Below are positions 8,415 to 17,264 of a DNA stretch of 64,000 nt, in pieces. The notes below the pieces were generated by a model that saw only the letters and a program-made list of their open reading frames with translations, did not search any database and was not told the DNA's origin. How positions within the stretch are numbered: the first letter of the stretch is position 1; every line of letters starts with the position of its first letter. The stretch covers positions 506,001 to 570,000 of the forward strand of contig NZ_CP013021.1 in NCBI RefSeq assembly GCF_001420915.1, written 5' to 3'. The position numbers and the translations under genes are program-made. The stretch is from Agarivorans gilvus. GTDB lineage: Bacteria; Pseudomonadota; Gammaproteobacteria; Enterobacterales; Celerinatantimonadaceae.

Positions 8415-8993
8415 ATGACTGAATATTTTTTGTTATTAATCAGTACCGTGTTGGTAAACAACTTTGTCTTGGTCAAGTTCCTTGGCTTATGCCCTTTTAT
8501 GGGAGTATCAAGTAAGGTTGAAACAGCCATCGGTATGGCTTTGGCTACTACTTTTGTGTTGACTCTAGCCTCAATGTGCTCCTATTTAGTCGAGCAATAC
8601 ATCTTGGTTCCGCTAGAAATCGAATACTTGCGTACCATGAGCTTTATTTTGGTGATTGCAGTAGTGGTACAGTTCACCGAGATGTTTGTCCAAAAAGCCA
8701 GCCCGGCACTGCATCGGGTACTGGGTATCTACCTACCCCTGATCACTTCAAACTGTGCAGTATTGGGCGTGGCCTTACTCAACGTAAACGAGCAACACGA
8801 TCTTTTCCAATCGATCATCTACGGTTTTGGCGCAGCTGCAGGTTTTTCTTTGGTGCTTATTCTGTTCTCGGCTATGCGCGAGCGGTTAGTGGTTGCCGAC
8901 ATTCCAGTGCCATTTAAAGGCGCCGCGATCGCCATGATCACCGCCGGTTTAATGTCTTTAGCCTTCGTTGGTTTCACCGGATTAATTAAGTAG
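8415..8993 (+). CDS. rnfA: Rnf electron transport complex, membrane subunit A
   Basis: RnfA (RsxA) is one of the integral-membrane subunits of the Rnf complex, which couples ferredoxin:NAD+ electron transfer to sodium transport; in E. coli the complex reduces SoxR. The 192-residue protein has about six hydrophobic helices and near-invariant segments VNNFVLVKFLGLCPFMGVS and LGIYLPLITSNCAVLGVALLN, each with a conserved cysteine. It begins the rnfABCDGE-nth operon; rnfB follows 10 bases later. No strong Shine-Dalgarno is visible, but the start matches the family N-terminus. Confidence 0.97.
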   Translation: MTEYFLLLISTVLVNNFVLVKFLGLCPFMGVSSKVETAIGMALATTFVLTLASMCSYLVEQYILVPLEIEYLRTMSFILVIAVVVQFTEMFVQKASPALHRVLGIYLPLITSNCAVLGVALLNVNEQHDLFQSIIYGFGAAAGFSLVLILFSAMRERLVVADIPVPFKGAAIAMITAGLMSLAFVGFTGLIK

Positions 8994-9003
8994 TATATCA
9001 AGT

Positions 9004-9564
9004 ATGTTAGAAGCCTTAATTGCAATTACTTTACTCGCGCTGGTATTTGGTGGGATCTTAGGTTACGCCGCCATCAAATATAAAGTTGAAGGCAACCCCA
9101 TTGCCGACCAAGTAGAGTCCTTACTGCCACAAACCCAGTGTGGGCAATGTGGCCACCCCGGCTGCAGACCTTACGCAGAAGCCATCGCCAACGGCGAAGC
9201 GATTAACAAATGTCCTCCCGGTGGCGAAGAAACCGTCGCTAAGATCGCCGATTTACTCGGCGTTGAAGCCATTCCGCTCGATGCGGCAGCAGTTAAAGAA
9301 GACGACCGTAAAAAAGTTGCTTTTATCGTTGAAGAGGCCTGCATTGGTTGCACTAAATGTATTCAGGCTTGCCCAGTGGATGCCATCATGGGGGCCAACA
9401 AACACATGCACACGGTGATCAGTAAAGAATGTACTGGCTGTGAGCTTTGTGTGGCGCCCTGCCCAACCGATTGTATTGAAATGCGGCCGGTACCCGTTAC
9501 CACCAAAAACTGGGATTGGAAATTGAACCAAATCGACGTTTCAATTATTGAGGCCGACAAATAA
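9004..9564 (+). CDS. rnfB: Rnf complex iron-sulfur subunit B
   Basis: RnfB carries electrons between soluble ferredoxin and the membrane subunits. The 186-residue protein starts with one N-terminal membrane helix (about 4-24). A 4Fe-4S domain with CGQCGHPGC and a later KCPPGG cysteine follows, then two ferredoxin clusters, CIGCTKCIQACP near 114 and CTGCELCVAPCP near 144. Its stop overlaps the rnfC start (TAATG). Confidence 0.97.
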   Translation: MLEALIAITLLALVFGGILGYAAIKYKVEGNPIADQVESLLPQTQCGQCGHPGCRPYAEAIANGEAINKCPPGGEETVAKIADLLGVEAIPLDAAAVKEDDRKKVAFIVEEACIGCTKCIQACPVDAIMGANKHMHTVISKECTGCELCVAPCPTDCIEMRPVPVTTKNWDWKLNQIDVSIIEADK

Positions 9565-11906
9565 TGCTGGCTTGGTTAGACAAAATTAAACAAGGCTTCA
9601 CTTGGAGCTATCAAGGTGGTGTGCATCCAGCAACCCACAAACAAAATATTAACTGTGGCAAGCCAAAAACCTTGGCACCGCCGCGTCACGTCGTTATTCC
9701 AGTACAGCAGCACATTGGTAGCGCTGGAAAGCTCGTCGTAGAGCCTGGTCAACGAGTAAAAAAAGGCCAAGCCCTAACTCAATCGCAGTTTTTTCAAGCC
9801 CCACCTGTCCATGCTTCGCTGGCGGGCACTATCGTTGCCATCGAACCTAGGGTCTCTGCACATCCCTCGGCCCTGCCCGAGCTAAGTGTGGTTATTGAAG
9901 TAGACCAACAGCAACAAGATTGTGCTTACCTAAAGCCGTTAACTGAACAGGAACTCACCCCCGAGCTTATCTGCCAGCGAGTACATCAAGCAGGTATCAC
10001 TGGCATGGGCGGCGCAGGCTTTCCCACCGCCTTAAAAATCACACCTAACAAAGAGCTGGATGTATTAATCATTAATGGTGCGGAGTGTGAGCCCTATATC
10101 ACCGCAGACGACTGCTTAATGCGCAATTATGCCGAAGAGCTGCTACGTGGCGTTTCCTTACTGCAAACAGCACTACAGCCCAAATTAACCATTATCGCGG
10201 TGGAAGATGATAAGCCAGAGGCTTTAAAAGCCCTGCGTGAAGCCAGTGATGAAACGGTAATAGTGCGAAACATTCCCACCAAATACCCTTCTGGCGGTGA
10301 GAAACAGCTGATTCAAATTCTCACTGGCAAGGAAGTTGGCGCAAAACAACTACCGATAGATATGGGCATTTTAGTGCATAACGTGGGTACCGCTTATGCG
10401 ATACACCGCGCGGTAGACCATGGCGAGCCACTTATCTCGCGCATTGTGACCTTAGCAGGCGAGCGACTAAGTCAAGCCGCCAACTATTGGATGAGTATTG
10501 GCACCAGTGTTGCCGACATCATTGATGAGCAAGCCGCCCACGCCTCTGAAGGCCCAGTCATTATGGGCGGTTCGATGATGGGCTTTATGTTGCCCAGCAC
10601 TCAAGCGCCGGTGATAAAAACCACCAACTGTTTAATCTTAAATAAGCCCCAGCCAACGGTTCAAGAGTCACCTTGTATTCGCTGTGGCGAGTGTGCCCAA
10701 GCCTGCCCGATGGGATTATTGCCCCAACAACTCTATTGGTTTGCGAAGGGCGACGAGCTAAATAAGGCGCGTGAATACAAAATCATGGATTGTATTGAGT
10801 GCGGCGCTTGTGCCTTTGTCTGTCCTAGTAATATTTCCTTGGTTGAGTATTACCGCACCGCTAAAGCGAAAATTAAGAGCGAGGATCAGGCCAAACAAGA
10901 AGCGGAACTGGCGAAACAGCGTTTTGATGCTCGCCAAGCACGCTTAGAAAAAGACAAGGCCGAGCGTAAAGCCAAACATCAAGAGGCGGCTTTGCGTCGT
11001 CAAAGCCAAGCTCAAGCTAGTAGTGAAGCTGATAAACCCGACCCAGTAGCAGCTGCACTTGCCCGCGTTAAACAAGCCAAGCAGGCAGCGCCAGCCGCTA
11101 AACAAACAGATAGCGGCGAATGGGTACCCGATAATCAAGAGGCAATTGCCGCAAGAGAAGCGCGCAAAGCACAACGGCGAGCCAAACTAGCCGCAGAGGA
11201 CCAAGGCCCAAGCGACGAAGCAGCGTCTAGCTCAAGTAACCCTGCGGTGGCTGCTGCCATAGCCCGCGCCAAAGCCAAAAAAGCGCAGGCTGAACAAGAG
11301 CCAAGCGCTAGCGAAACTAAGCCAGCGGGTTCTAGTAACCCTGCGGTGGCTGCTGCCATTGCTCGTGCCAAAGCTAAAAAAGCGCAGGCCGAGCAAGAAC
11401 CAAGCGCTAGCGAAACTAAGCCTGCGAGTTCTAGTAACCCTGCGGTGGCTGCTGCCATAGCCCGCGCCAAAGCTAAAAAAGCGCAGGCCGAGCAAGCTGC
11501 TGAGGCAAGTGCAGCGCAAGATAAAGCCGCAGAGCTAGCAGAACAGACGCCAAAGCGGCCTAATTCCGCTGCAGTTAGTGCAGCTATCGCCAAGGCCAAA
11601 GCGAAAAAGGCAGAGCAAGAGCAAAGTGCGGATCTAGAGCCAAAGGTAAAGCCAGAAGATACACCTAAAAAGCCTAAATCGGCAGCGGTAGCAGCCGCTA
11701 TTGCCAAGGCTAAAGCTAAAAAGGCGCAAGCTGAGCAAGCCACCAGCGATGAACAAGATGCCAGCGAGAGTGCAAATTCCGGCAGCACAACAGAAGCGGC
11801 GCCTAAAAAAGCCAAGTCTGCCGCAGTCGCCGCGGCTATTGCCAAAGCCAAAGCAAAAAAAGCCGCAGAACAACAACGCCAAGAGAAGCCATTAGATGAT
11901 CAATAA
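9564..11906 (+). CDS. rnfC: Rnf complex subunit C with long repetitive Ala/Lys-rich tail
   Basis: RnfC is the peripheral NADH/FMN-linked subunit of the Rnf complex. The core (about 1-440) shows the NuoF-like flavin/NADH loop GMGGAGFPTALK near 147, the GGEKQLIQILTGKEV segment, and two 4Fe-4S motifs, CIRCGECAQACP near 370 and CIECGACAFVCP near 410. Beyond about residue 440 comes a 340-residue charged tail. From about residue 556 it holds six copies of a unit with the core AVAAAIA(R/K)AKAKKAQAEQ; the first three are almost identical at the DNA level with a 99-base period. Total length is 780 residues. Such tails occur in gammaproteobacterial RnfC and vary in length; their role is not settled. 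It overlaps rnfD by 11 bases. Confidence 0.96.
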   Translation: MLAWLDKIKQGFTWSYQGGVHPATHKQNINCGKPKTLAPPRHVVIPVQQHIGSAGKLVVEPGQRVKKGQALTQSQFFQAPPVHASLAGTIVAIEPRVSAHPSALPELSVVIEVDQQQQDCAYLKPLTEQELTPELICQRVHQAGITGMGGAGFPTALKITPNKELDVLIINGAECEPYITADDCLMRNYAEELLRGVSLLQTALQPKLTIIAVEDDKPEALKALREASDETVIVRNIPTKYPSGGEKQLIQILTGKEVGAKQLPIDMGILVHNVGTAYAIHRAVDHGEPLISRIVTLAGERLSQAANYWMSIGTSVADIIDEQAAHASEGPVIMGGSMMGFMLPSTQAPVIKTTNCLILNKPQPTVQESPCIRCGECAQACPMGLLPQQLYWFAKGDELNKAREYKIMDCIECGACAFVCPSNISLVEYYRTAKAKIKSEDQAKQEAELAKQRFDARQARLEKDKAERKAKHQEAALRRQSQAQASSEADKPDPVAAALARVKQAKQAAPAAKQTDSGEWVPDNQEAIAAREARKAQRRAKLAAEDQGPSDEAASSSSNPAVAAAIARAKAKKAQAEQEPSASETKPAGSSNPAVAAAIARAKAKKAQAEQEPSASETKPASSSNPAVAAAIARAKAKKAQAEQAAEASAAQDKAAELAEQTPKRPNSAAVSAAIAKAKAKKAEQEQSADLEPKVKPEDTPKKPKSAAVAAAIAKAKAKKAQAEQATSDEQDASESANSGSTTEAAPKKAKSAAVAAAIAKAKAKKAAEQQRQEKPLDDQ
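11226..11527 (+). repeat. 99-bp in-frame tandem repeat in rnfC tail (three near-identical copies)
   Basis: Three units of 99 bases (33 codons) follow each other; the shared AGTAACCCTGCGG anchor recurs at 11235, 11334 and 11433. Each encodes SSNPAVAAAIARAKAKKAQ and a linker with EPSASETKPA; in the third copy the linker differs. Three more diverged units follow to about 11870. Near-identity of the DNA indicates recent expansion or gene conversion. Confidence 0.9.
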
Positions 11907-12966
11907 ACCATTACAAAGCTCTCCCTTTGTAAGAAAACCCATTCAAACCAAAACCTTGATGTTTTGGGTAATCTTGTGTTTGTTGCCCGGGCTGGCGGTG
12001 CAAAGCTACTTCTTTGGCATTGGCACACTAAGCCAAGTATTACTGGCTGGTCTAACGGCAGTAATTGCAGAAGCCTTGGTGCTAATACTGCGTAAGCGGC
12101 CTATTTTCGCCACGCTGGCAGACAATAGCGCCCTAGTCACAGGTATGTTACTGGGGCTAGCCCTACCCGCTTACGCGCCGTGGTGGATAGCCGTAATTGG
12201 CACAAGCTTTGCCATTTTGGTGGTTAAGCACCTGTATGGCGGCTTAGGGCATAATATCTTTAATCCAGCCATGGCAGCCTACGTATTATTGCTAGTGTCG
12301 TTCCCGGTCACCATGACCAGCTGGATGCCGCCGCAAAGTTTATTAAGCGAAAGTTTATCGAGCCTAGACGGCCTAAACTTAATCTTCAGCGGTTTTACCA
12401 TCGACGGCTTTAGCCTGAACCAAATTGCCAGTGTTGATGGGCACACCTTAGCGACTCCTTTAGATGAAATGAAAACCCAATTGTCTTTGGGTTACACCTC
12501 CAGTGAAATTAGCCAAAGCCCCACCTTTGGTTTTCTTGCGGGGGTTGGCTGGCAATGGATTAACCTTGCTTATTTAGCCGGAGGTTTAGCCTTGATCTAC
12601 CTTAAGGTGATCCGCTGGCATATTCCGGTGGCTTTTTTAAGCACCTTATTATTGCTAAGTGTGGCAGCGGCCATCATTAGCCCCGACCATAATACGCCAG
12701 TATTAGTACAGCTATTTTCTGGTGCTACCATGTTGGGTGCGTTTTTCATTCTTACCGACCCGGTCAGCGCCGCTACCAGTAACCGCGGCCGCTTGATTTA
12801 CGCCAGCTTAGTTGCGGTATTAGTATTTGTAATTAGAAACTACGGCGGTTACCCCGACGCGGTGGCATTTTCGGTACTACTCAGCAATATGGCGGTACCA
12901 ATGATTGACCATTTCACTAAACCGCGTGTCTACGGTTACGGCGAGGGAAGTAAACATGACCAGTAA
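11896..12966 (+). CDS. rnfD: Rnf complex membrane subunit D (covalent FMN)
   Basis: RnfD is a multi-spanning Rnf subunit homologous to NqrB. The 356-residue protein has about eight to ten hydrophobic helices. The motif DGHTLATPL at 181-189 places Thr187 at the family's covalent FMN attachment site; the same number is the flavinylated threonine reported for Vibrio cholerae RnfD. The start lies inside the end of rnfC, and its own end overlaps rnfG by 11 bases. Confidence 0.97.
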   Translation: MINKPLQSSPFVRKPIQTKTLMFWVILCLLPGLAVQSYFFGIGTLSQVLLAGLTAVIAEALVLILRKRPIFATLADNSALVTGMLLGLALPAYAPWWIAVIGTSFAILVVKHLYGGLGHNIFNPAMAAYVLLLVSFPVTMTSWMPPQSLLSESLSSLDGLNLIFSGFTIDGFSLNQIASVDGHTLATPLDEMKTQLSLGYTSSEISQSPTFGFLAGVGWQWINLAYLAGGLALIYLKVIRWHIPVAFLSTLLLLSVAAAIISPDHNTPVLVQLFSGATMLGAFFILTDPVSAATSNRGRLIYASLVAVLVFVIRNYGGYPDAVAFSVLLSNMAVPMIDHFTKPRVYGYGEGSKHDQ

Positions 12967-13588
12967 ACGCCAGTCGATGATGTCTAATGCCAGCAAGCTG
13001 GCGCTGTTTGCTTTCGCCTGCACCTTGCTAGTGGTAATTGTGAATTTCTTTACCGAAGATAAGATTGCCGAGCAAATTCAGCGCCAGTTGGTAAAATCGA
13101 CCAACGAAGTATTAAACCCTGAGTTAGCGGCTTCAAGCTATCAGCAGCAATGCTACGTCGCCGTAAATGAACCTTTGTTAGGTAATGCCAAGCAGCAAAC
13201 GGTGCGAGTAATTAGCCAAAATCAGCAAGCCCAGGCCTTGGTTTATCAAACCACCGCGCCCGACGGTTATAGTGGCGCCATTCAACTATTGGTGGGTGTG
13301 AACAGTGACGGCAGCATTAGTGGCGTTCGCGTGGTACAACACAATGAAACACCCGGCCTAGGCGATAAAATCGAAACCCGAAAATCAGATTGGATATATC
13401 AATTTAACCAACAGCGCTTGGTAGCGGATGACGACTCTCGCTGGGCAGTGAAAAAAGACGGTGGCCAGTTTGATGCCTTCACTGGCGCTACCATTACCCC
13501 TCGAGCGGTAATTAAAGCGGTGAAAAACGTGTTGTTTTACCACAAGGCTAATCAGCAACAAATTATTCAATCGGCTAGCGATTGTTAA
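12956..13588 (+). CDS. rnfG: Rnf complex subunit G (covalent FMN)
   Basis: RnfG is the periplasm-facing, FMN-carrying subunit homologous to NqrC. The 210-residue protein has an N-terminal membrane anchor (about 15-35) and the flavinylation motif TGATITP near 175-181, where the final threonine holds FMN. An upstream in-frame start 17 codons earlier is possible, but this ATG is preceded by a good GAGGGAAG ribosome site and matches the family start. Confidence 0.96.
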   Translation: MTSKRQSMMSNASKLALFAFACTLLVVIVNFFTEDKIAEQIQRQLVKSTNEVLNPELAASSYQQQCYVAVNEPLLGNAKQQTVRVISQNQQAQALVYQTTAPDGYSGAIQLLVGVNSDGSISGVRVVQHNETPGLGDKIETRKSDWIYQFNQQRLVADDDSRWAVKKDGGQFDAFTGATITPRAVIKAVKNVLFYHKANQQQIIQSASDC

Positions 13589-13601
13589 ACAGGAAGCCAA
13601 C

Positions 13602-14288
13602 ATGAGTGAATATAAAAAACTGGCTTGGCAAGGCCTTTGGAAAAATAATCCCGGTTTAGTACAACTGCTAGGTTTATGCCCGTTGTTGGCCGTTACCTCT
13701 ACCCTCACCAACGCCTTAGGCCTTGGTGTGGCAACGATGTTAGTCTTAATTGCTTCCAATACCACGGTATCGTTAATTCGCCAGTGGGTCGCTAAGGAAA
13801 TTCGTATTCCGGTATTTGTAATGGTCATCGCCTCATTTGTAACCTGTATTCAACTACTGATGAATGCCTTTACTTACGGCTTGTACCAAAATCTCGGCAT
13901 ATTTATTCCGCTCATCGTGACCAACTGCATCATCATTGGACGCGCCGAAGCCTTTGCTGCGCGTAACGAAGTCAAACCCGCCGCCTTCGACGGCCTAATG
14001 ATGGGGCTGGGCTTTACCATAGTACTTATGGTGGTAGGCGCAATTCGCGAACTCTTGGGTAACGGCAGCTTATTTTATGGCATAGAACTATTACTAGGCG
14101 ACTGGGCGTCGTTTCTTTACATTCAGGTCGTGGATTTTAACGAACACTTTTTAGTGGCCATTCTGCCGCCGGGCGCATTTCTGGTGATGGGCTTCATCAT
14201 CGCTATAAAAAACATCATCGACAACCGTGTGGCCAACAAGCAGCAGGCCGTTATCGTTAGCAATGCAGAAAACTCCCAAACACTATGA
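13602..14288 (+). CDS. rnfE: Rnf complex membrane subunit E
   Basis: RnfE (RsxE) is the membrane subunit paired with RnfA and homologous to NqrD. The 228-residue protein has six hydrophobic helices and conserved segments NNPGLVQLLGLCPLLAVTS and LGIFIPLIVTNCIIIGRAEAF, whose cysteines may hold the intramembrane iron site described for this family. It follows rnfG by 13 bases and overlaps nth by 4 bases (ATGA). Confidence 0.97.
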   Translation: MSEYKKLAWQGLWKNNPGLVQLLGLCPLLAVTSTLTNALGLGVATMLVLIASNTTVSLIRQWVAKEIRIPVFVMVIASFVTCIQLLMNAFTYGLYQNLGIFIPLIVTNCIIIGRAEAFAARNEVKPAAFDGLMMGLGFTIVLMVVGAIRELLGNGSLFYGIELLLGDWASFLYIQVVDFNEHFLVAILPPGAFLVMGFIIAIKNIIDNRVANKQQAVIVSNAENSQTL

Positions 14289-14920
14289 ATAAAGAAAAAC
14301 GTTTAGAAATTCTGACTCGCTTACGCGACAACAATCCGCACCCCACGACTGAGCTTAATTTTGCTAGCCCCTTTGAATTATTGGCAGCTGTATTATTGTC
14401 GGCTCAAGCCACCGATGTATCAGTAAACAAGGCCACCGATAAGTTGTTCCCGGTAGCCAATACGCCCGAAGCCATTTATGCCTTGGGTGTTGAAAAGCTA
14501 AAGGACTACATCAAAACCATTGGTTTGTTTAACTCCAAAGCCGAAAACCTAATTAAAACCTGTAAGATCCTTATCGAGCAGCACGGCGGCCAAGTACCGG
14601 AAAACCGTGAAGCGCTAGAAGCCCTGCCCGGCGTTGGCCGTAAAACCGCCAACGTAGTACTCAATACCGCCTTCGGCTGGCCCACCATTGCGGTTGATAC
14701 CCATATTTTTAGGGTGAGTAACCGCACTAAATTTGCCATGGGCAAAAACGTGGATTTAGTAGAACAAAAGCTACTAAAGGTAGTGCCTAAAGAATTTAAG
14801 GTGGATGTACACCACTGGCTGATTCTACATGGCCGCTACACCTGTGTAGCACGCAAACCACGCTGTGGCTCCTGCATCATCGAAGACTTGTGTGAGTTCA
14901 ACGAAAAAACCAGTGACTAG
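14285..14920 (+). CDS. nth: Endonuclease III (DNA glycosylase/AP lyase)
   Basis: Nth removes oxidised pyrimidines and cleaves AP sites in base-excision repair. The 211-residue protein shows the helix-hairpin-helix LPGVGRKTANVVLN with the catalytic lysine near 120, the catalytic aspartate in VDTHIFRVS near 138, and a C-terminal 4Fe-4S loop with C-X6-C-X2-C-X5-C spacing at 188-204. It is the last gene of the rnf operon, as in E. coli, and overlaps rnfE by 4 bases. Confidence 0.98.
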   Translation: MNKEKRLEILTRLRDNNPHPTTELNFASPFELLAAVLLSAQATDVSVNKATDKLFPVANTPEAIYALGVEKLKDYIKTIGLFNSKAENLIKTCKILIEQHGGQVPENREALEALPGVGRKTANVVLNTAFGWPTIAVDTHIFRVSNRTKFAMGKNVDLVEQKLLKVVPKEFKVDVHHWLILHGRYTCVARKPRCGSCIIEDLCEFNEKTSD

Positions 14921-14935
14921 GTAACAAGCCGTTTT

Positions 14936-14957
14936 AGGGCAGATCTTCTGCCCTTTT
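14936..14957 (+). terminator. Rho-independent terminator of the rnf-nth operon
   Basis: An 8-base-pair stem AGGGCAGA/TCTGCCCT with a TCT loop is followed by TTT, 16 bases after the nth stop. The T run is short, so it may be partly efficient. Confidence 0.75.
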
Positions 14958-15013
14958 CAACTATTTACCGTTCTGGGAGTCGCGGCTAGACAAGGTGTTA
15001 GGCTGAGTCTGTC

Positions 15014-15697
15014 TTAACACAGACCATCTATAATCAATCGCTGAATAGCACTGCAAGTTTCTTCAAAGAATTTTTTATTACTGAGATCTTTTCCGGTAAT
15101 CGCTTTTATTTGTACGTTAAAGTCAGCGTAATGCTGAGTAGTGGACCAGATGAAAAAGATCAGCTGAACAGGATCAATAGGCTTAATTTTTTCCTGACTT
15201 ATCCAACGCTCTATGACTTTAGATTTTTCATCGATGATGTTTTTTAACTCTCCCTTAAGATAGTTTTTAAGGATCGGCGCGCCTTGAATAATCTCAAGAC
15301 AGAATAAGCGAGACGCTTCTGGTTGGTCTCGGGAGAGCTCTAACTTAAGGCGAATATAGTTCTCAAGCGCCGTCTTAGGCTCATCCACTTCATCAAAACC
15401 GGCTATCGGCGCTAACCAATCGTTTAAGATATTTTCCAGTATGGTCAGATATAGCGCTTCTTTAGATTTGAAGTAATAAAATAGATTAGTTTTAGAAATG
15501 TCGGCACTGCTAGCGATTTGCTCCATGGTTGTACCATGAAACCCAAATTGAGAAAAAACGGAAAGTGCCGTGTTTAAAATAAACTGCCTTTTATCGTCAA
15601 AGGTTTTACGTCTACGAGCGCCAGGTTGAGTACTCACACGAGTTTTCTTTAATGTTTCAACCTGAGTGCCTTTTAAAGAGATGCCAGCTTTAACCAT
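15014..15697 (-). CDS. rutR: RutR-like TetR-family regulator of pyrimidine catabolism
   Basis: Cytoplasmic dimeric repressor. In E. coli RutR binds uracil or thymine and releases TTGACCA-type operators. The N-terminal TetR helix-turn-helix contains FSQFGFHGTTMEQIASSADISKTN. The ligand domain shows YIRLKLELSRD, ASRLFCLEI, IDEKSKVIERW and FFIWSTTQHYADF, all near-identical to RutR. The protein has about 227 residues; E. coli RutR has 212, so the first 15-20 residues are extra or the start is later. I chose the ATG 12 bases after AGGAAG over a GTG four codons upstream that has almost no spacing. It ends the pyrimidine-degradation cluster, which fits this role. Confidence 0.85.
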   Translation of the reverse strand: MVKAGISLKGTQVETLKKTRVSTQPGARRRKTFDDKRQFILNTALSVFSQFGFHGTTMEQIASSADISKTNLFYYFKSKEALYLTILENILNDWLAPIAGFDEVDEPKTALENYIRLKLELSRDQPEASRLFCLEIIQGAPILKNYLKGELKNIIDEKSKVIERWISQEKIKPIDPVQLIFFIWSTTQHYADFNVQIKAITGKDLSNKKFFEETCSAIQRLIIDGLC

Positions 15698-15818
15698 CTG
15701 TAGTGCCACTTCCTTTTAATAACAAGATAATCTGCTGCCTAATAATATCGCGTTTAGCCAACCCTAAGTAAACGAGCATAATCGGAGCTCAGCATAGATA
15801 AAAGCTGTCATCGGATAT

Positions 15819-15854
15819 GAACCCCTACCATGCGGGTTTTGCCACGGTAGGGTT
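15819..15854. repeat. Imperfect stem-loop between dihydropyrimidinase gene and rutR
   Basis: GAACCCCTACC pairs with GGTAGGGTTC around a 15-base loop, with one bulged C. It lies 23 bases after the dihydropyrimidinase stop on the transcribed minus strand. No T run follows, so it is a weak terminator or an mRNA-stability hairpin. Confidence 0.4.
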
Positions 15855-15876
15855 CGTAGTTAGCTTACATTTAATA

Positions 15877-17250
15877 TCAACCTCGATTGGCCTTTTCCCG
15901 CTTAATAAATTTCCCCCAACCCGCTTCACCAACAAAATCACCGTGATCGTAAACTAAGCGCCCTCGTGAATAGGTTTGGATGGGATAACCTTTTAATTGA
16001 ATGCCTTCCCAGATGGTGTGGTCATAGTCGGAATGCATATTATCTACTGAAATTGTAAAGTCGATTTCAGGGTCATAAATAACAATGTCGGCATCTTTAC
16101 CCACCGCGATACTGCCCTTATTCGCGCAACCAAAAATCTTAGCCGGATTGGTGGAACACAATTCAATCGCCTTGTTGAAAGAGATCTTTCCTTGATTGGC
16201 CGCCGACAGCATATAAGGATAGAGGTTCTCTACCCCTGCACAGCCATTGGGTATTTTGGTGAAATCATCTTTGCCCCAATCTTTTTCATTGGATTGAAAT
16301 GGGCAGTGGTCGGTTGCGACTACATCAATGCCACCATTTTTGATTGCTTTCCACAGCGCGTCTTGGCTTTGCTGCGCCTTCATCGGTGGTGAGCAAACAA
16401 AGTTTCGGCCATCTTCGCGTTTATACACATCGCAAGTGAACTCTAAATATTGCGGACAGGTTTCAATGAAAATATCACTGTTATCCTTTTTCGCTTCAAT
16501 CGCGGCCTCAAGCCCTTCTTCATCCGCCATATGCACCAAATACAGCGGTGCTTGAAAATGCTTGGCCCAATGCACAGCGCGTTTATCGGCTTCTGCTTCG
16601 ACATATTCTGGACGGCTCAAATAGTGATACCAGGCTGAGGTTTTTCCTTCAGCTAAAAAGCGCTCAATATTGTAATCAATCAAGTCGGGATTTTCGGCAT
16701 GCAGATTGATCATGGCTCCCACTTCTTTGGCTTTAAGCATCAATTGAACGAAGGTACCATCATCTACCATCATGCCTTCTTTTTTATAAACGAAGAAACA
16801 CTTAAAGCTGCTGATCCCAGACTCCACCGCCGCAGCCATTTCTTCCAAAATAGCACCCTCGTTTAAGTCGGTGATAATGCAATGGTAGGCATAGTCGACA
16901 CAGGCTTCTTGCTCGCAAATTGCTTTTTTAGAATCAATCACCTGCTGAATGCTCATGCCTTTGCGCTGCATCGGATAATCAAATACCGTAGTCACTCCGC
17001 CACAAGCAGCAGCCCGAGTGCCCGCCAAATAACTATCGGCTGAGGTGGTTCCACCAAATGGCATTGCCAAATGAGTATGAGCATCAATTGCCCCCGGTAA
17101 CACCAACTTGCCGCTGGCATCCACCACCTTGGCGCCTTCTGCCGCTAGATCCACACCAACCGCAACGATTTTGCCATCGCGAATACCGACATCAGCTTTA
17201 ACTGTGTCACTGGCCGTTACTACCGTACCGTTTTTAATAATTAAATCCAC
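15877..17250 (-). CDS. Dihydropyrimidinase (D-hydantoinase family)
   Basis: Second step of reductive pyrimidine breakdown: hydrolysis of dihydrouracil or dihydrothymine to N-carbamoyl-beta-amino acids. The cyclic-amidohydrolase metal motif DAHTHLAMPFGGT is near 57-70. Further ligands appear in NLHAEN and VHMADEEG. GRNFVCSPPMK, ATDHCPF and the GSIAVGKDADIVIYDP tail are typical of the family. The carbamylated lysine is expected in SFKCFFVYKKEGM. I chose the GTG at 17250 (457 residues), which has an AGGAG site just upstream and gives the family start VDLIIKNGTVV; a longer in-frame ATG would add 43 unrelated residues and overlap the upstream gene. It lies in the operon preA-amidohydrolase-this gene. 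Confidence 0.92.
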   Translation of the reverse strand: MDLIIKNGTVVTASDTVKADVGIRDGKIVAVGVDLAAEGAKVVDASGKLVLPGAIDAHTHLAMPFGGTTSADSYLAGTRAAACGGVTTVFDYPMQRKGMSIQQVIDSKKAICEQEACVDYAYHCIITDLNEGAILEEMAAAVESGISSFKCFFVYKKEGMMVDDGTFVQLMLKAKEVGAMINLHAENPDLIDYNIERFLAEGKTSAWYHYLSRPEYVEAEADKRAVHWAKHFQAPLYLVHMADEEGLEAAIEAKKDNSDIFIETCPQYLEFTCDVYKREDGRNFVCSPPMKAQQSQDALWKAIKNGGIDVVATDHCPFQSNEKDWGKDDFTKIPNGCAGVENLYPYMLSAANQGKISFNKAIELCSTNPAKIFGCANKGSIAVGKDADIVIYDPEIDFTISVDNMHSDYDHTIWEGIQLKGYPIQTYSRGRLVYDHGDFVGEAGWGKFIKREKANRG

Positions 17251-17264
17251 GTGAGCTCCTTGCC

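Noticed and set aside
11135..11851. 238-codon antisense frame in rnfC
   Set aside because: A shadow of the Ala/Lys repeats; composition is pure reverse of the coding repeats.
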